Shown one piece after another: positions 52,238-61,014 of a stretch of DNA of 64,000 bases. The notes beneath the pieces were generated by a model, which saw only the letters and a program-made list of their open reading frames with translations, was not told the origin of the DNA and made no database searches. Every line of letters starts with the position of its first letter. Within the stretch, counting starts at the first letter, position 1. Origin of the DNA: Maribellus sp. CM-23. Lineage in GTDB: Bacteria > Bacteroidota > Bacteroidia > Bacteroidales > Prolixibacteraceae. The stretch lies in contig NZ_JADWYJ010000005.1 of assembly GCF_021354595.1 (NCBI RefSeq), forward strand, positions 496,001 through 560,000, written 5' to 3'. The position numbers and the translations under genes were made by a program.

Positions 52238-52708
52238 TTAGCGGTTGTCGATCTTTTCCGGATTCATATCGTGATTTTGCATGCGGTACCAGGCCAGTTC
52301 TTCGTAACGGGTTCCGGGTTGGCCGTAGTTGCTGTACGGATCAATGCTCAAACCGCCGCGTGGCAGAAATTTTCCCCAAACTTCGATGTACTTCGGTTCC
52401 ATCAGGCTGATCAAATCTTTCATGATGATGTTGATGCAATCTTCGTGAAACGCGCCGTGGTTGCGAAAACTAAACAGGTAGAGTTTCAGGCTTTTGCTTT
52501 CCACCATTTTTTCACCCGGAATGTAGCTGATGTAAATCGTTGCAAAATCGGGCTGCCCGGTTATCGGACAAAGGCTGGTAAATTCGGGTGCGTTGAACTT
52601 CACCCAGTAATCGTTCTCCGGATGTTTGTTGTCAAAGGTCTCCAGTACACCGGGTGTGTAATCAAAAAGGTAGTTCGTTTCGTTTCCGAGGTGTTTTAAA
52701 TCGCTCAT
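52238..52708 (-). CDS. queF: NADPH-dependent 7-cyano-7-deazaguanine reductase
   Basis: It reduces preQ0 to preQ1 in queuosine synthesis. The 156-residue protein is the short (YkvM-type) QueF. The catalytic Cys is in FTSLCPITGQPDF. ESKSLKLYLFSFRNHGAFHED carries the family motif and the substrate-binding glutamate. The ATG at 52708 overlaps the queC stop by four bases; a longer frame to 52777 lies within queC and is rejected. Last gene of queT-queC-queF. Confidence 0.9.
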   Translation of the reverse strand: MSDLKHLGNETNYLFDYTPGVLETFDNKHPENDYWVKFNAPEFTSLCPITGQPDFATIYISYIPGEKMVESKSLKLYLFSFRNHGAFHEDCINIIMKDLISLMEPKYIEVWGKFLPRGGLSIDPYSNYGQPGTRYEELAWYRMQNHDMNPEKIDNR

Positions 52709-53364
52709 GCTTTTTTTGAATTTAGATAATTTTCCAGTCCGCGGTTGCGCAACATGCAGGCCGGGCAATGCCCGCAACCTTTGCCTTTTACGCCGTTGTA
52801 GCAGGTTACTGTTTCGTTTTGTACAATTTCCATCACGCCAAGTTCATCCGCCAGTTGCCAGATGGCTGCTTTGTCTTTCCACATCAGGGGAGTGTGAATC
52901 GTGTAGTCGTAATCCATCGATAAATTCAGGGTTGAATTCAGCGACAGGATAAAGTCGTTCCGGCAATCGGGGTAACCACTAAAGTCAGCTTGCCCCACAC
53001 CGGTTACCAAATGATGGATATTGCGGGACTTAGCAAAAATGGCGGCGTAGGTCAAAAACAACATATTTCGTCCTTCCACCAGTGTATTGGGTGGCCGGTC
53101 TTCCGGTTTTGCTTCTTCCACTTCCATTTCCTGCGAAGTGAGCGCATTTTGCGTGAGTTGTCCCAACAGGTCCATTCGGAAAACACTTAGCTGAATTCCT
53201 GCTTTTTCTGCAATGCTTTTCGCGGCTTTGAGTTCTATTTTGTGCCGCTGGCCGTAATCAAAAGCAATGGCCTGCACTTCCGAGAAATTTTGCTGAGCCC
53301 AATAAAGACAGGTAGTTGAGTCCTGTCCGCCCGAAAAAACAACAAGGGCTTTTTCTGTTATCAT
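52705..53364 (-). CDS. queC: 7-cyano-7-deazaguanine synthase
   Basis: It converts 7-carboxy-7-deazaguanine to preQ0 with ATP and ammonia. The 219 residues show the PP-loop VVFSGGQDSTTC (about 9-20) and the C-terminal zinc site formed by CYNGVKGKGCGHCPACMLR (four cysteines). The start lies one base after the queT stop. queD and queE, needed to make its substrate, are not in the window, while a precursor transporter is, so salvage may feed this step. Confidence 0.92.
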   Translation of the reverse strand: MITEKALVVFSGGQDSTTCLYWAQQNFSEVQAIAFDYGQRHKIELKAAKSIAEKAGIQLSVFRMDLLGQLTQNALTSQEMEVEEAKPEDRPPNTLVEGRNMLFLTYAAIFAKSRNIHHLVTGVGQADFSGYPDCRNDFILSLNSTLNLSMDYDYTIHTPLMWKDKAAIWQLADELGVMEIVQNETVTCYNGVKGKGCGHCPACMLRNRGLENYLNSKKA

Positions 53365-53365
53365 T

Positions 53366-54046
53366 TTAAACCTGTTTTAAGCGGAACGGATTGTACGAAA
53401 TATTGTAATCGTAGGTGTCGATGCCTTCCAGTTTTTTCACTTTGTTTACGATAACAATGGTCAGCGGAAGCACCAGAATCTCATAAACAGTTTTGATCAG
53501 GGCCTGTGTCAGGATCATTGTCAGCATAACACTCACAGGAAATACTCCGGCAAAGGCAACGGTGATGAAGATGAGTGAATCGGCTCCTTCACCGGCCAGC
53601 GTTGATACAATGGCCCGCAACGAAAAGTTCTTGCCGCGGGTCATGACTTTGAAACGGCTCATTACATAAGCATTCAGAAAAGATCCGAGCAAATAGGCCA
53701 TTAAACTGGCAGCCACAATACGCGAAGTGCTGCCCAAAGTGGTTGCAAAGGCATCCTGGTTTTGCCAGAACGGAGCGGCAGGCGCTGCAATGGCCAGAGT
53801 AATAAACAAAGCCGCGAGAATGTTTACGCCAAAACCAGCCCAGATAATCAGACGGGCTTTTTGGTAGCCCCACACTTCGGCAATTACGTCGTTAATAATG
53901 TACGCCAGCGGAAAGATCAAAACTCCGGCAGGAGCCGACCACGGTCCGATCATCATAATTTTTGTTGCAAGAATGTTGGAGAGGATGAGGCAGGCTGCAA
54001 AAACAATACCCGCCAGCATGAAAGTTACTGATACAGTTGTTCTCAT
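53366..54046 (-). CDS. Queuosine precursor transporter (YhhQ/QueT-like)
   Basis: This 226-residue membrane protein has about six hydrophobic segments. It resembles the YhhQ family (vitamin-uptake superfamily): the ILSNILATKIMMIG start, FPLAYIINDVIAEVWGYQKAR and the middle TLAGEGADSLIFITVAF are characteristic. YhhQ of E. coli imports preQ0/preQ1. Its place as first gene of the queC-queF operon supports the assignment. A consensus promoter precedes it. Confidence 0.85.
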   Translation of the reverse strand: MRTTVSVTFMLAGIVFAACLILSNILATKIMMIGPWSAPAGVLIFPLAYIINDVIAEVWGYQKARLIIWAGFGVNILAALFITLAIAAPAAPFWQNQDAFATTLGSTSRIVAASLMAYLLGSFLNAYVMSRFKVMTRGKNFSLRAIVSTLAGEGADSLIFITVAFAGVFPVSVMLTMILTQALIKTVYEILVLPLTIVIVNKVKKLEGIDTYDYNISYNPFRLKQV

Positions 54047-54094
54047 TTACTTGTTTTTAACGTGGTTATCAAGCACACGTGGTTAATACGGCTG

Positions 54095-54123
54095 CAAATA
54101 TACAAAGATTTTGTAAGTTGCAA
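54095..54123 (-). promoter_or_regulatory. Promoter of the queuosine operon
   Basis: On the minus strand TTG (54123-54121), 18 bases, then TATATTTG (54102-54095). The expected leader is about 40 nt and contains two AACCACGT words. No preQ1 riboswitch could be recognised in it. Confidence 0.5.
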
Positions 54124-54143
54124 GCGAAGTATGTGTCCGGGAA

Positions 54144-54500
54144 TCAGTGTCTTATGTTTAGCTGCAGGATTTGGTCGATGTTCTCCGGTGGATTTCCCAA
54201 AACAGCTTTATCTCCGTTCACTACTATGGGGCGGTGCAGCAGTTTAGGATTTTGAACCAGTATTTTTATCCACTCTTCGTCACTCAAAACTTTTCCTTTG
54301 TAGAGGTCTTTGTAGTCCTGCTCGTGTGTGCGAACAAAGTCGAAAGGCTTTTTCCCGGTAAGTGCGATAATTTCTTTCAGTTCTTTTTCGCTGATGCCTT
54401 CTTCCAGGTATTTAACTACTTCAAACTGGCAGCCTTTGTTTTCGAGGTATTGGAGTCCGTTGCGGCTTTTTGAACAACGGGGATTGTGGTATATCTTCAT
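54144..54500 (-). CDS. ArsC/Spx-family arsenate reductase-like protein
   Basis: This 118-residue thioredoxin-fold protein has the single active-site cysteine in IYHNPRCSKSRNGL (about 10) and the family features VKYLEEGI, KPFDFVRTHEQDYKDL and LLHRPIVVNGDKAVLGNPPE. It belongs to the glutaredoxin-coupled ArsC family. Whether it reduces arsenate is unproven, and no arsB/arsR genes are present. It follows ppk1 by 11 bases on the same strand, so it is probably co-transcribed with it. Confidence 0.82.
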   Translation of the reverse strand: MKIYHNPRCSKSRNGLQYLENKGCQFEVVKYLEEGISEKELKEIIALTGKKPFDFVRTHEQDYKDLYKGKVLSDEEWIKILVQNPKLLHRPIVVNGDKAVLGNPPENIDQILQLNIRH

Positions 54501-54511
54501 TTAAACGAATT

Positions 54512-56602
54512 TTATTCTGTTGTATTAATGGTCTCTTCCTGTGCCGAATGAGTGATCGATTTAATATAATGATAGTAATCTTCCTGCGCCCTGAATTTTT
54601 TGTCAAGTCCGTCTTCCGAGTATTGATTGGAGAGATCGGGATCCAGAACGCGCGCTTTGGAATTGTCGCGTAACTGGATGAGCAACATCTCTTTCAGCTC
54701 TGCTTTAATGGACGCATCATAAATCGGACACGCTACCTCAATTCGGCGGTTGAGGTTACGGGGCATCCAGTCGGCAGAGGAAATGTACATTTTTTCCGCA
54801 CCGCCCGCGCCAAACAGAAAAATGCGCGAATGTTCGAGGTATTTATCTACAATGCTGATGGCCGTGATGTTGTGGCTAAGCCCGTTCTCCCCGGTTTTTA
54901 ACCCGAAGATTCCTCTCACGATCAATTGTATTTCTACCCCGGCTTTTGCGGCGTCGTACAGTTTTATCATCATGCCTGGGTCGATGAGGCTGTTCATTTT
55001 CAGAATCATCCAGGCAGGTTTTCCCTGCTTGGCCAGTTTAATTTCCTGGTCGATGTGTTTTTCAAAGTATTTGCGCATGGCAAACGGACTAACCACCAAG
55101 TGTTCGTAGTTGTAGTGGAGGTAGTTTTGTTTGAAAAATTCGAATACCTTTTGCACCTCGTCGGCCAGTCGCGGATCGGCAGTCAGCAGACCTTCATCGG
55201 CATACACCCTGGCTGTGCCTTCGTGAAAATTACCCGTTCCGATGTAGGCGTAGTTACGCACTCCTCCGTTTTCTTTGCGTTGTACCCAGGCGAGTTTGCT
55301 GTGTACTTTCATTCCGGGAACACCGTTGATTACATTGGCGCCTTCTTCCTGTAATTTGTTCGACCAGAATATGTTGGCTTCTTCGTCGAAGCGGGCCTGC
55401 AATTCAATTACCACGGTTACAATCTTCCCGTTTCTTACCGCATTCAGCAAGGCATTCATCACTTTCGAATCGCTGGCTACCCGGTAAATCGTCAGTCCGA
55501 TTTCCTTTACCTGCGGATCGATGGCCGCTTCGCGCAGAAAATCAATAAAGTGGTTAAAGGTCTGATAAGGATAATGCAACATAATATCCTGCTGCCTCAA
55601 TACCTTTAAAACGCTGGTAAACGGCGGCAGGTCTTTGTGGCGCGAAGGTGGCAGGTTGGTATAATAATGATGCTTTTTCCCTATCTCCGGGAAATTCATA
55701 AAGTCTTTCTGGTTGTGGTACCTGCCTCCCGGAACTGCGTCGCTTCCTTCTGCCAGTTTCATTCTTTTGAGCAAAAACTGAAGCAGGTCGTCGGGCATGT
55801 TGCGGTCGTAAATCAAACGAACAGGCTTGCCTTTTTTGCGCTTTTTGAGGCTCTGGCTCATTTTTTCGATAAAGCTTTTCGAAATATCATCGTCAAGATC
55901 GAGCTCTGCGTCGCGTGTAATTTTTATGGTGTAGGCATCGTATTGGTCGTGGTCGAAATAAAAGAAGATATCCTCCATACAGAAACGGATGATGTCGTCG
56001 AGTATCATCACAAACTGTTTCCCGTCTTCTTCGGGCAAAACTAAAAAACGGGGTACCGAGCGTCCCGGAATTCGTATCAACGAATACAGTACTTCCTTTG
56101 GATTGTTTTTTTGCGAGAGTTTAACGGCCAGGTAAACCGAGCGGTCGCGCAAATAAGGAAACTTGTTTTTACCCAACATGATCGGAACCAGGTTGGGCAA
56201 TACCTTGTCGTAAAAATACGACTTGACAAACTTGCCCTGCTTTTCTGTTAACTGGGCTTCGTTGATCATGAAAATATTATTGTCCTCCAGCTCCTCCAGA
56301 ATGTCGTTGTAAATCACATCCAGCTTGCGTTGTTGCTGGTGAACAATGTTCTGAATTTTGTTGTGAAGTTCGTTGGGAGTCATATCTCCCAACAGGTTTT
56401 CTTCGTCTTTCCCCAGCGATACCATGCGGCGTACCGTTGCTACACGCACCCTGAAAAACTCATCGAGGTTGTTGGAAAAAATACCTATAAAGCGGATCCT
56501 TTCGAATAAGGGAGTTTCGGGGTCTTCCGCTTCCTGAAGTACCCTTTCGTTAAACGACAGCCAACTGATTTCCCTGTTTATGAATTTTTCGTTTGAATAC
56601 AT
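54512..56602 (-). CDS. ppk1: Polyphosphate kinase 1
   Basis: It makes long-chain polyphosphate from ATP, reversibly. The 696-residue protein has the N-terminal domain FINREISWLSFNERVLQEA, the head domain, and two PLD-like C-terminal domains. The autophosphorylated histidine is in IGTGNFHEGTARVYAD; a second conserved region is SADWMPRNLNRRIEV. The frame extends to 56677 but ATG 56602 puts the conserved start at residue 2. arsC follows closely. Confidence 0.92.
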   Translation of the reverse strand: MYSNEKFINREISWLSFNERVLQEAEDPETPLFERIRFIGIFSNNLDEFFRVRVATVRRMVSLGKDEENLLGDMTPNELHNKIQNIVHQQQRKLDVIYNDILEELEDNNIFMINEAQLTEKQGKFVKSYFYDKVLPNLVPIMLGKNKFPYLRDRSVYLAVKLSQKNNPKEVLYSLIRIPGRSVPRFLVLPEEDGKQFVMILDDIIRFCMEDIFFYFDHDQYDAYTIKITRDAELDLDDDISKSFIEKMSQSLKKRKKGKPVRLIYDRNMPDDLLQFLLKRMKLAEGSDAVPGGRYHNQKDFMNFPEIGKKHHYYTNLPPSRHKDLPPFTSVLKVLRQQDIMLHYPYQTFNHFIDFLREAAIDPQVKEIGLTIYRVASDSKVMNALLNAVRNGKIVTVVIELQARFDEEANIFWSNKLQEEGANVINGVPGMKVHSKLAWVQRKENGGVRNYAYIGTGNFHEGTARVYADEGLLTADPRLADEVQKVFEFFKQNYLHYNYEHLVVSPFAMRKYFEKHIDQEIKLAKQGKPAWMILKMNSLIDPGMMIKLYDAAKAGVEIQLIVRGIFGLKTGENGLSHNITAISIVDKYLEHSRIFLFGAGGAEKMYISSADWMPRNLNRRIEVACPIYDASIKAELKEMLLIQLRDNSKARVLDPDLSNQYSEDGLDKKFRAQEDYYHYIKSITHSAQEETINTTE

Positions 56603-56739
56603 GTGCGCGGTATTTGCATGTTTAAACAACCAGAACACTGACAGCCCCAAGATGCCAAAAGCCCCTGATATTTCCAAGAGGAAAAGCTGTTTTTAATCAA
56701 ATAATTCGTCGTGGCTTGCCACGGGGATTCCTTAATATT

Positions 56740-56795
56740 CTCCCCTGAGTTTCAGGGGAGATGTCATCTGTCAACAGGCGGATGACAGAGGGGTG
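56740..56795. repeat. Intergenic paired-palindrome repeat upstream of ppk1
   Basis: CTCCCCTGA (56740-56748) and TCAGGGGAG (56752-56760) form a perfect hairpin. Next comes GTCATC (56763-56768) with GATGAC (56781-56786), then AGAGGGGTG, which echoes the first arm. This CTCCCCT...GTC...GAC...AGAGGGGTG layout looks like a dispersed Bacteroidota intergenic repeat. A small GTGGC/GCCAC hairpin lies at 56711-56722. Confidence 0.6.
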
Positions 56796-56900
56796 AAATA
56801 AAGAAAATTCGGTTTTTCGGCTTTTTTGCTGAAATAAAGTTGGCGTAATATCCCGTGACAGAGCCACGAAGATAGTCAACTCTAAGAATTTTCTTTAATG

Positions 56901-57990
56901 CTATTCTCCGCCGAATTCCATCAGGTAGGCTTTGATGAATCCATCAAGGTCACCGTCGAGCACTGCATTCACGTTCCCCGTTTCGTAACCGGTGCGTAAA
57001 TCCTTCACCATTTTGTAGGGTTGCAACACATACGAGCGAATCTGAGAACCCCATTCGATCTTCTTTTTCTGAGATTCTATTTCAGCCGTTTTTTCACGCC
57101 GTTTGCGCAGCTCCAGCTCGTACAGTTGTGATTTTAGCAAACGCAAGGCATTTTCCTTATTGCCCAGTTGCGACCGGCTTTCCGTATTTTCAATGGTAAT
57201 GCCGGTAGGAGCATGCCGCAACCTTACCCCGGTTTCTACCTTGTTTACATTTTGTCCGCCCGCACCGCCACTTCTGAACGTGTCCCAGCTAATGTCGGCA
57301 GGATTGATTTCAATTTCAATCGAGTCGTCGACAAGCGGAGCAACATATACCGAGGTAAACGAAGTCATGCGTTTGTTTTGCGCATTGAAAGGCGACAGGC
57401 GTACCAAGCGGTGCACCCCGTTTTCGCTTTTCAGGTAACCGTAGGCAAATTCTCCTTCAATTTCTATGGTACAGCTTTTTACCCCAACTTCGTCGCCCTG
57501 CTGCATATCGGCTATTTTCATTTTGTAGCCGTTTTTTTCGATCCAGCGGGTATACATCCGGAAGAGCATGTCTGCCCAGTCGTTGCTTTCAGTACCTCCG
57601 GCCCCTGCATTAATACGGAGTACCGCGCCAAGGTGGTCTTCTTCGTTGCGAAGCATGTTCTTGGCTTCCAACTCTTCAATCAGGGTTAGTGTTTCTTTGT
57701 ACGAACTTTCCACTTCTTCTTCCGAAGCTTCTTCCATTTCAAAGAATTCGTACAACACCAGGAAATCTTCGGCAGCCTGGTTTACTTTCAGAAAGCCATC
57801 GGTCCACGTTTTGATGGCGCGAATCGTTTTCATTTGGGCTTCCGCTTCTTTGGGGTTGTTCCAAAAATCGGGGTCTTGTGTTTTGAGTTCTTCTTCTTCT
57901 AATTCGATCAACTTTGCATCGTAGTCAAAGATGCCTCCTCAGCGCATCCCGGCGCTCAACAAGGTCTTTTACCTGTTCCTTTAAAATCAT
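56901..57990 (-). CDS. prfB: Peptide chain release factor 2, with programmed +1 frameshift
   Basis: RF2 reads UGA and UAA stop codons and frees the finished peptide. The message starts at ATG 57990, runs 21 codons (MILKEQVKDLVERRDALRRH then L), meets an in-frame TGA at 57927-57925, and must shift +1 at CTT-TGA-C to continue as DYDAKLIELEEE. The product is 362 residues. It carries the peptidyl-transferase motif GGAGGQNVNK and the recognition region RLSPFNAQNKR. The frameshift site matches the classic autoregulatory design: low RF2 lets the ribosome pause and shift. Annotating only from a TTG at 57911 would miss 26 residues. Confidence 0.93.
57924..57939 (-). promoter_or_regulatory. Programmed frameshift site of prfB
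   Basis: On the minus strand the site reads AGGAGG-CAT-CTT-TGA-C. The internal Shine-Dalgarno-like AGGAGG sits three bases before the CTT slip codon, the spacing known from E. coli prfB. The stop is TGA, as needed for control by RF2. Confidence 0.92.
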
Positions 57991-58016
57991 TATTTATTGC
58001 TTTTTATGATGGTTTG

Positions 58017-58024
58017 CAAAGGTA
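58017..58024 (-). promoter_or_regulatory. -7 promoter element of prfB
   Basis: On the minus strand TACCTTTG, a perfect TAnnTTTG, 27 bases before the ATG. No TTG box at the expected distance. Confidence 0.45.
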
Positions 58025-58151
58025 GCAGGAAATGTTGAATGATGAACATTGATTGGAGATTAACGATTTTCGATGTAAAATTCTGCCATCAAAAATCATT
58101 AATCGAAATTCATAGATCAGTTTGAGGTAGTCGCAATATTTATTAGGCTAA

Positions 58152-58622
58152 CTATTCCAATACCTCATTCAAATGACGGTGAATCAGCTCCGGTTCAAAA
58201 CCCCGGCTTTGCGTATAGCGGATAACCTGTCCCATTTTTTCAAAGCGGCTTTTCTTTTTGAGGGTTTTGGCCTTGGCCTTCATGGTTTTGATCAAAAGCG
58301 TTTTGTATTTCTCCTCGTCAATGTTTTCAAGCCCCCTTTGAATCACTTCGTCTGAAAGTCCTTTGGCAAGCAGGTAGTGCCGCATTTTCACTTTGCCCCA
58401 CTTGTTGATTTTGAACTTGTCGTTTACATAAGCACGAACATATCTTTCGTCGTCGATGAACTTTTCTTCAATCAGTTTGGAGATGATTTCATCCACAATC
58501 TCATCCACAATTTCGTAGGCCATTATTTTTTTGCGGATATCGGCCGAACATTGTTCCGATCGGCTGCACAGCTGTGCCATTTTGGAATAGGCCTGCTTAA
58601 TATTCTGTTCGTGACTTTCCAT
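58152..58622 (-). CDS. recX: Regulatory protein RecX
   Basis: This 156-residue all-helical protein has three repeats of the RecX fold. Family features are the basic CSRSEQCSADIRKKI start, FIDDERYVRAYVNDK, WGKVKMRHYLLAKGL and the last KMGQVIRYTQSRGFE. RecX modulates RecA filaments, usually as an inhibitor. recA is not adjacent here. It stands alone between prfB and an ABC transporter. Confidence 0.85.
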   Translation of the reverse strand: MESHEQNIKQAYSKMAQLCSRSEQCSADIRKKIMAYEIVDEIVDEIISKLIEEKFIDDERYVRAYVNDKFKINKWGKVKMRHYLLAKGLSDEVIQRGLENIDEEKYKTLLIKTMKAKAKTLKKKSRFEKMGQVIRYTQSRGFEPELIHRHLNEVLE

Positions 58623-58705
58623 TTCGGGTAAATTTCTGCTAAAATTACAGAAAAAACCATCTGCAACCTAGCGTTTTTTATTGATTGAAAGGGGGTTGTG
58701 TTATT

Positions 58706-59434
58706 TTATAGCTCGTCGATAAAAGAAGTTTCCTTTTTTACCCCGGTAAAGAATTCTTCTAGCTCGGCCAAAGTTGATTCGGTCTTCTGTACGTCGCGAA
58801 CTATTTCTCCTTTTTCAAGGATCACAATTCGGGAGCAAACATCCGCAACATGGTCCAGGTCGTGGCTCGAAATCAGAATCGTTTTATCTTTTTGCTTTCC
58901 AATTTCCTTGATCATGTTTCGCAACTGGTATTGCGACGAAGGATCGAGGTTGGCAAATGGCTCGTCAAGAATAATTACTTCCGGATTTCCCATAAAAGCG
59001 CCAACAACACCCACTTTCTTCTGGTTTCCTTTTGACAGGTCGCGGATGTATTTCTTTTTACCCACAATTTCGTCTTTAAAGAAATCGGCAAATTTTTCAA
59101 GAAAGGCTTTTACGTCTGTTGTATTGAGGTTGCGCAATTCGCCAATGAAGTTAAAATACTCGTCGGGTGTAAGGTAACCGATGGTAAAGGATTCGTCGAT
59201 ATAGGCTGAAACCTGTTCTTTCCAGTCCTCCGATTTGGCCACGGGAATTTCGTTGATGATCACTTTGCCGCGGGTTGCCCGAATAAGGTCGAGCAGCAGT
59301 GAAAAAAAAGTGGTCTTTCCTGCTCCATTGTTGCCTACCAGTCCGAAAACTTCGCCTTTTTCGATGCTTAGTTCCGGTAAATTTAGTACGGTGGTACCGT
59401 TGTATTCTTTTTGTAGATTAATAGCTTGTATCAT
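58706..59434 (-). CDS. ABC transporter ATP-binding protein
   Basis: This 242-residue single-cassette ATPase has Walker A GLVGNNGAGKTTFF (about 32-45), the Q-loop region VSAYIDESF, signature LSKGNQKKVG (a variant of LSGGQ) and Walker B VIILDEPFANLDP, followed by SSHDLDHVADV. The membrane partner is the DUF5687 protein encoded immediately upstream (48-base gap). The substrate is unknown; exporter or membrane-remodelling roles are typical for this arrangement. Confidence 0.88.
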   Translation of the reverse strand: MIQAINLQKEYNGTTVLNLPELSIEKGEVFGLVGNNGAGKTTFFSLLLDLIRATRGKVIINEIPVAKSEDWKEQVSAYIDESFTIGYLTPDEYFNFIGELRNLNTTDVKAFLEKFADFFKDEIVGKKKYIRDLSKGNQKKVGVVGAFMGNPEVIILDEPFANLDPSSQYQLRNMIKEIGKQKDKTILISSHDLDHVADVCSRIVILEKGEIVRDVQKTESTLAELEEFFTGVKKETSFIDEL

Positions 59435-59482
59435 GTTGTATATTTTTCAATTTCTATTTTTTCATTCTGAATTTCTCACTGC

Positions 59483-60946
59483 TTATGTGGCTTTATAGCC
59501 TGCAATCATTTTGTATTTGCGTTTGAGGTATTGCCCGGTAAAATAATCGATCAGTTTGGGATGCAGAATGATCCCGATCAGGCCAAGTGCCCCGAAAATA
59601 ATATAAGCAGCAATGTTGCCGAAAGCCCAGGAAATCAGCCCGAAAATAGCCAAAGGGCCAAAGAGGATCGGGAAGGTCATCAGCCATTGGGTTGCACCCA
59701 CGCCCTGGTAATTGAACGCGGCCCGCTGGTTAAGTTCGATAGCTTTGCGGCTGTTGAGCCCGAGTGCGAAAATAACCCACGAATTTACTCCAACATTGTA
59801 AAGCATTACCACAAAGTGTACATATAAAACTTTGGGTGTAATGTACATGTAACCAAGCGACAGGAGGTAGAAAACGATGTTGGTCGCGGCCATTAGGAAA
59901 AAGGCCGATTGCAGCACTTGTTTCATTTTTACGTTTTGTGCCATTAGCAGTGGGTAGTATTTACCATGCCACGCCGGGAAAAACTGGCCGTACATCATGC
60001 TGAAAATCCCGGTCATAAACATTCCGCCAAGAACCAAAATAAACTCCGGTCCGTCAGGTTTATAATCGCGGTAAATCAGTAGTCCGTAAAACATAAAGAG
60101 CAGCGACATTACGGCCGAACTTTTTGAACGCTTGTTGCGCAGGATCATTTTAACTTCGAGCGACAACATTTGTCCGTAACTACCCACATTGTTCAGCCAC
60201 GAGAAGTCGTGTGCCTTGCCTTCTTTTTTCTTTTGCGAAAGCTCGTCGAGGTAGAACCGGTTATTGATATAATTTTGATTCAGCAGATAAAGGGCCGCAA
60301 TCAACAAAGGGAAGATGAGTGCTGCCGGAGGATTGGCGATTATAAAATCGAATATTTTTCCGAAAGCCTCGTTGATATTCACAAGGCCGAAATACTGCAA
60401 AGCAGCAATTCCAGCGGCTGTCGCAAGAAATCCGTAAAACAAAACATCTGATTCGTTGGTGCGCCACTTGATGTAAATGGCCAGAAAATGGTTTACAAAA
60501 ATCATCAGTACAAGCGATCCCAGCCAGGCTGCCAAAACAGGGGCTGCCAGTTCATTCACGGCAATTTTAAAGGTAAACGGCAAAAGCAAAAACAAAGGCA
60601 GAACATTAAAAAAATGCAGCAACGATTTGTTCAGCATATAACGGGCAATCCTTTTTCGTTTTACCGGAATGATCATAAACGGCTGAAATCCAAAGGTAGG
60701 CAGGTTTTGCACCATGATGCGCATTACGAGATCAAAACCGGCGTATATAAAAATCAGGGCATTAAAAGCTTTCATTTTATCCGGAACATTTGCCATGTTT
60801 CCAGCCAGTTGAAAGCCCATTACGGTTCCGATCAGTGAAAAATACAGGGCCAGGAAAATAAGCACTCCCTTGGTAGCCATGTTTTTGTTTTTCGAGGCCG
60901 ACCGTATAAATTCCCGCCAGGCAAAGTAGAAGAAATTACGTTTCAT
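59483..60946 (-). CDS. DUF5687-family ABC permease-like membrane protein
   Basis: This 487-residue protein has about twelve hydrophobic segments and resembles the DUF5687 family, which in Bacteroidota is encoded beside an ABC ATPase as here. Recognisable stretches include the basic N-terminus with FYFAWREFIRSASKNKN, the loop SWLNNVGSYGQMLSLEVKM, and MYGQFFPAWHGKYYPLLM. No periplasmic binding domain is seen, so export or another membrane task is more likely than import. Function is unknown. Confidence 0.8.
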   Translation of the reverse strand: MKRNFFYFAWREFIRSASKNKNMATKGVLIFLALYFSLIGTVMGFQLAGNMANVPDKMKAFNALIFIYAGFDLVMRIMVQNLPTFGFQPFMIIPVKRKRIARYMLNKSLLHFFNVLPLFLLLPFTFKIAVNELAAPVLAAWLGSLVLMIFVNHFLAIYIKWRTNESDVLFYGFLATAAGIAALQYFGLVNINEAFGKIFDFIIANPPAALIFPLLIAALYLLNQNYINNRFYLDELSQKKKEGKAHDFSWLNNVGSYGQMLSLEVKMILRNKRSKSSAVMSLLFMFYGLLIYRDYKPDGPEFILVLGGMFMTGIFSMMYGQFFPAWHGKYYPLLMAQNVKMKQVLQSAFFLMAATNIVFYLLSLGYMYITPKVLYVHFVVMLYNVGVNSWVIFALGLNSRKAIELNQRAAFNYQGVGATQWLMTFPILFGPLAIFGLISWAFGNIAAYIIFGALGLIGIILHPKLIDYFTGQYLKRKYKMIAGYKAT

Positions 60947-61014
60947 ATTTTTGTTGAGACTATTGAGATTTGGTTTTTATTGTTTGTAATAAGGTAAGAG
61001 CTAAAATTACATTT

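Noticed and set aside
54047..54094. Possible preQ1 riboswitch in the queT leader
   Set aside because: The leader is about 40 nt with AACCACGT repeats, but the conserved preQ1 loop and the A-rich tail pairing could not be aligned.
56697..56879. 60-codon minus-strand frame upstream of ppk1
   Set aside because: It translates the CTCCCCT repeat element; such peptides are typical artefacts of this repeat type.
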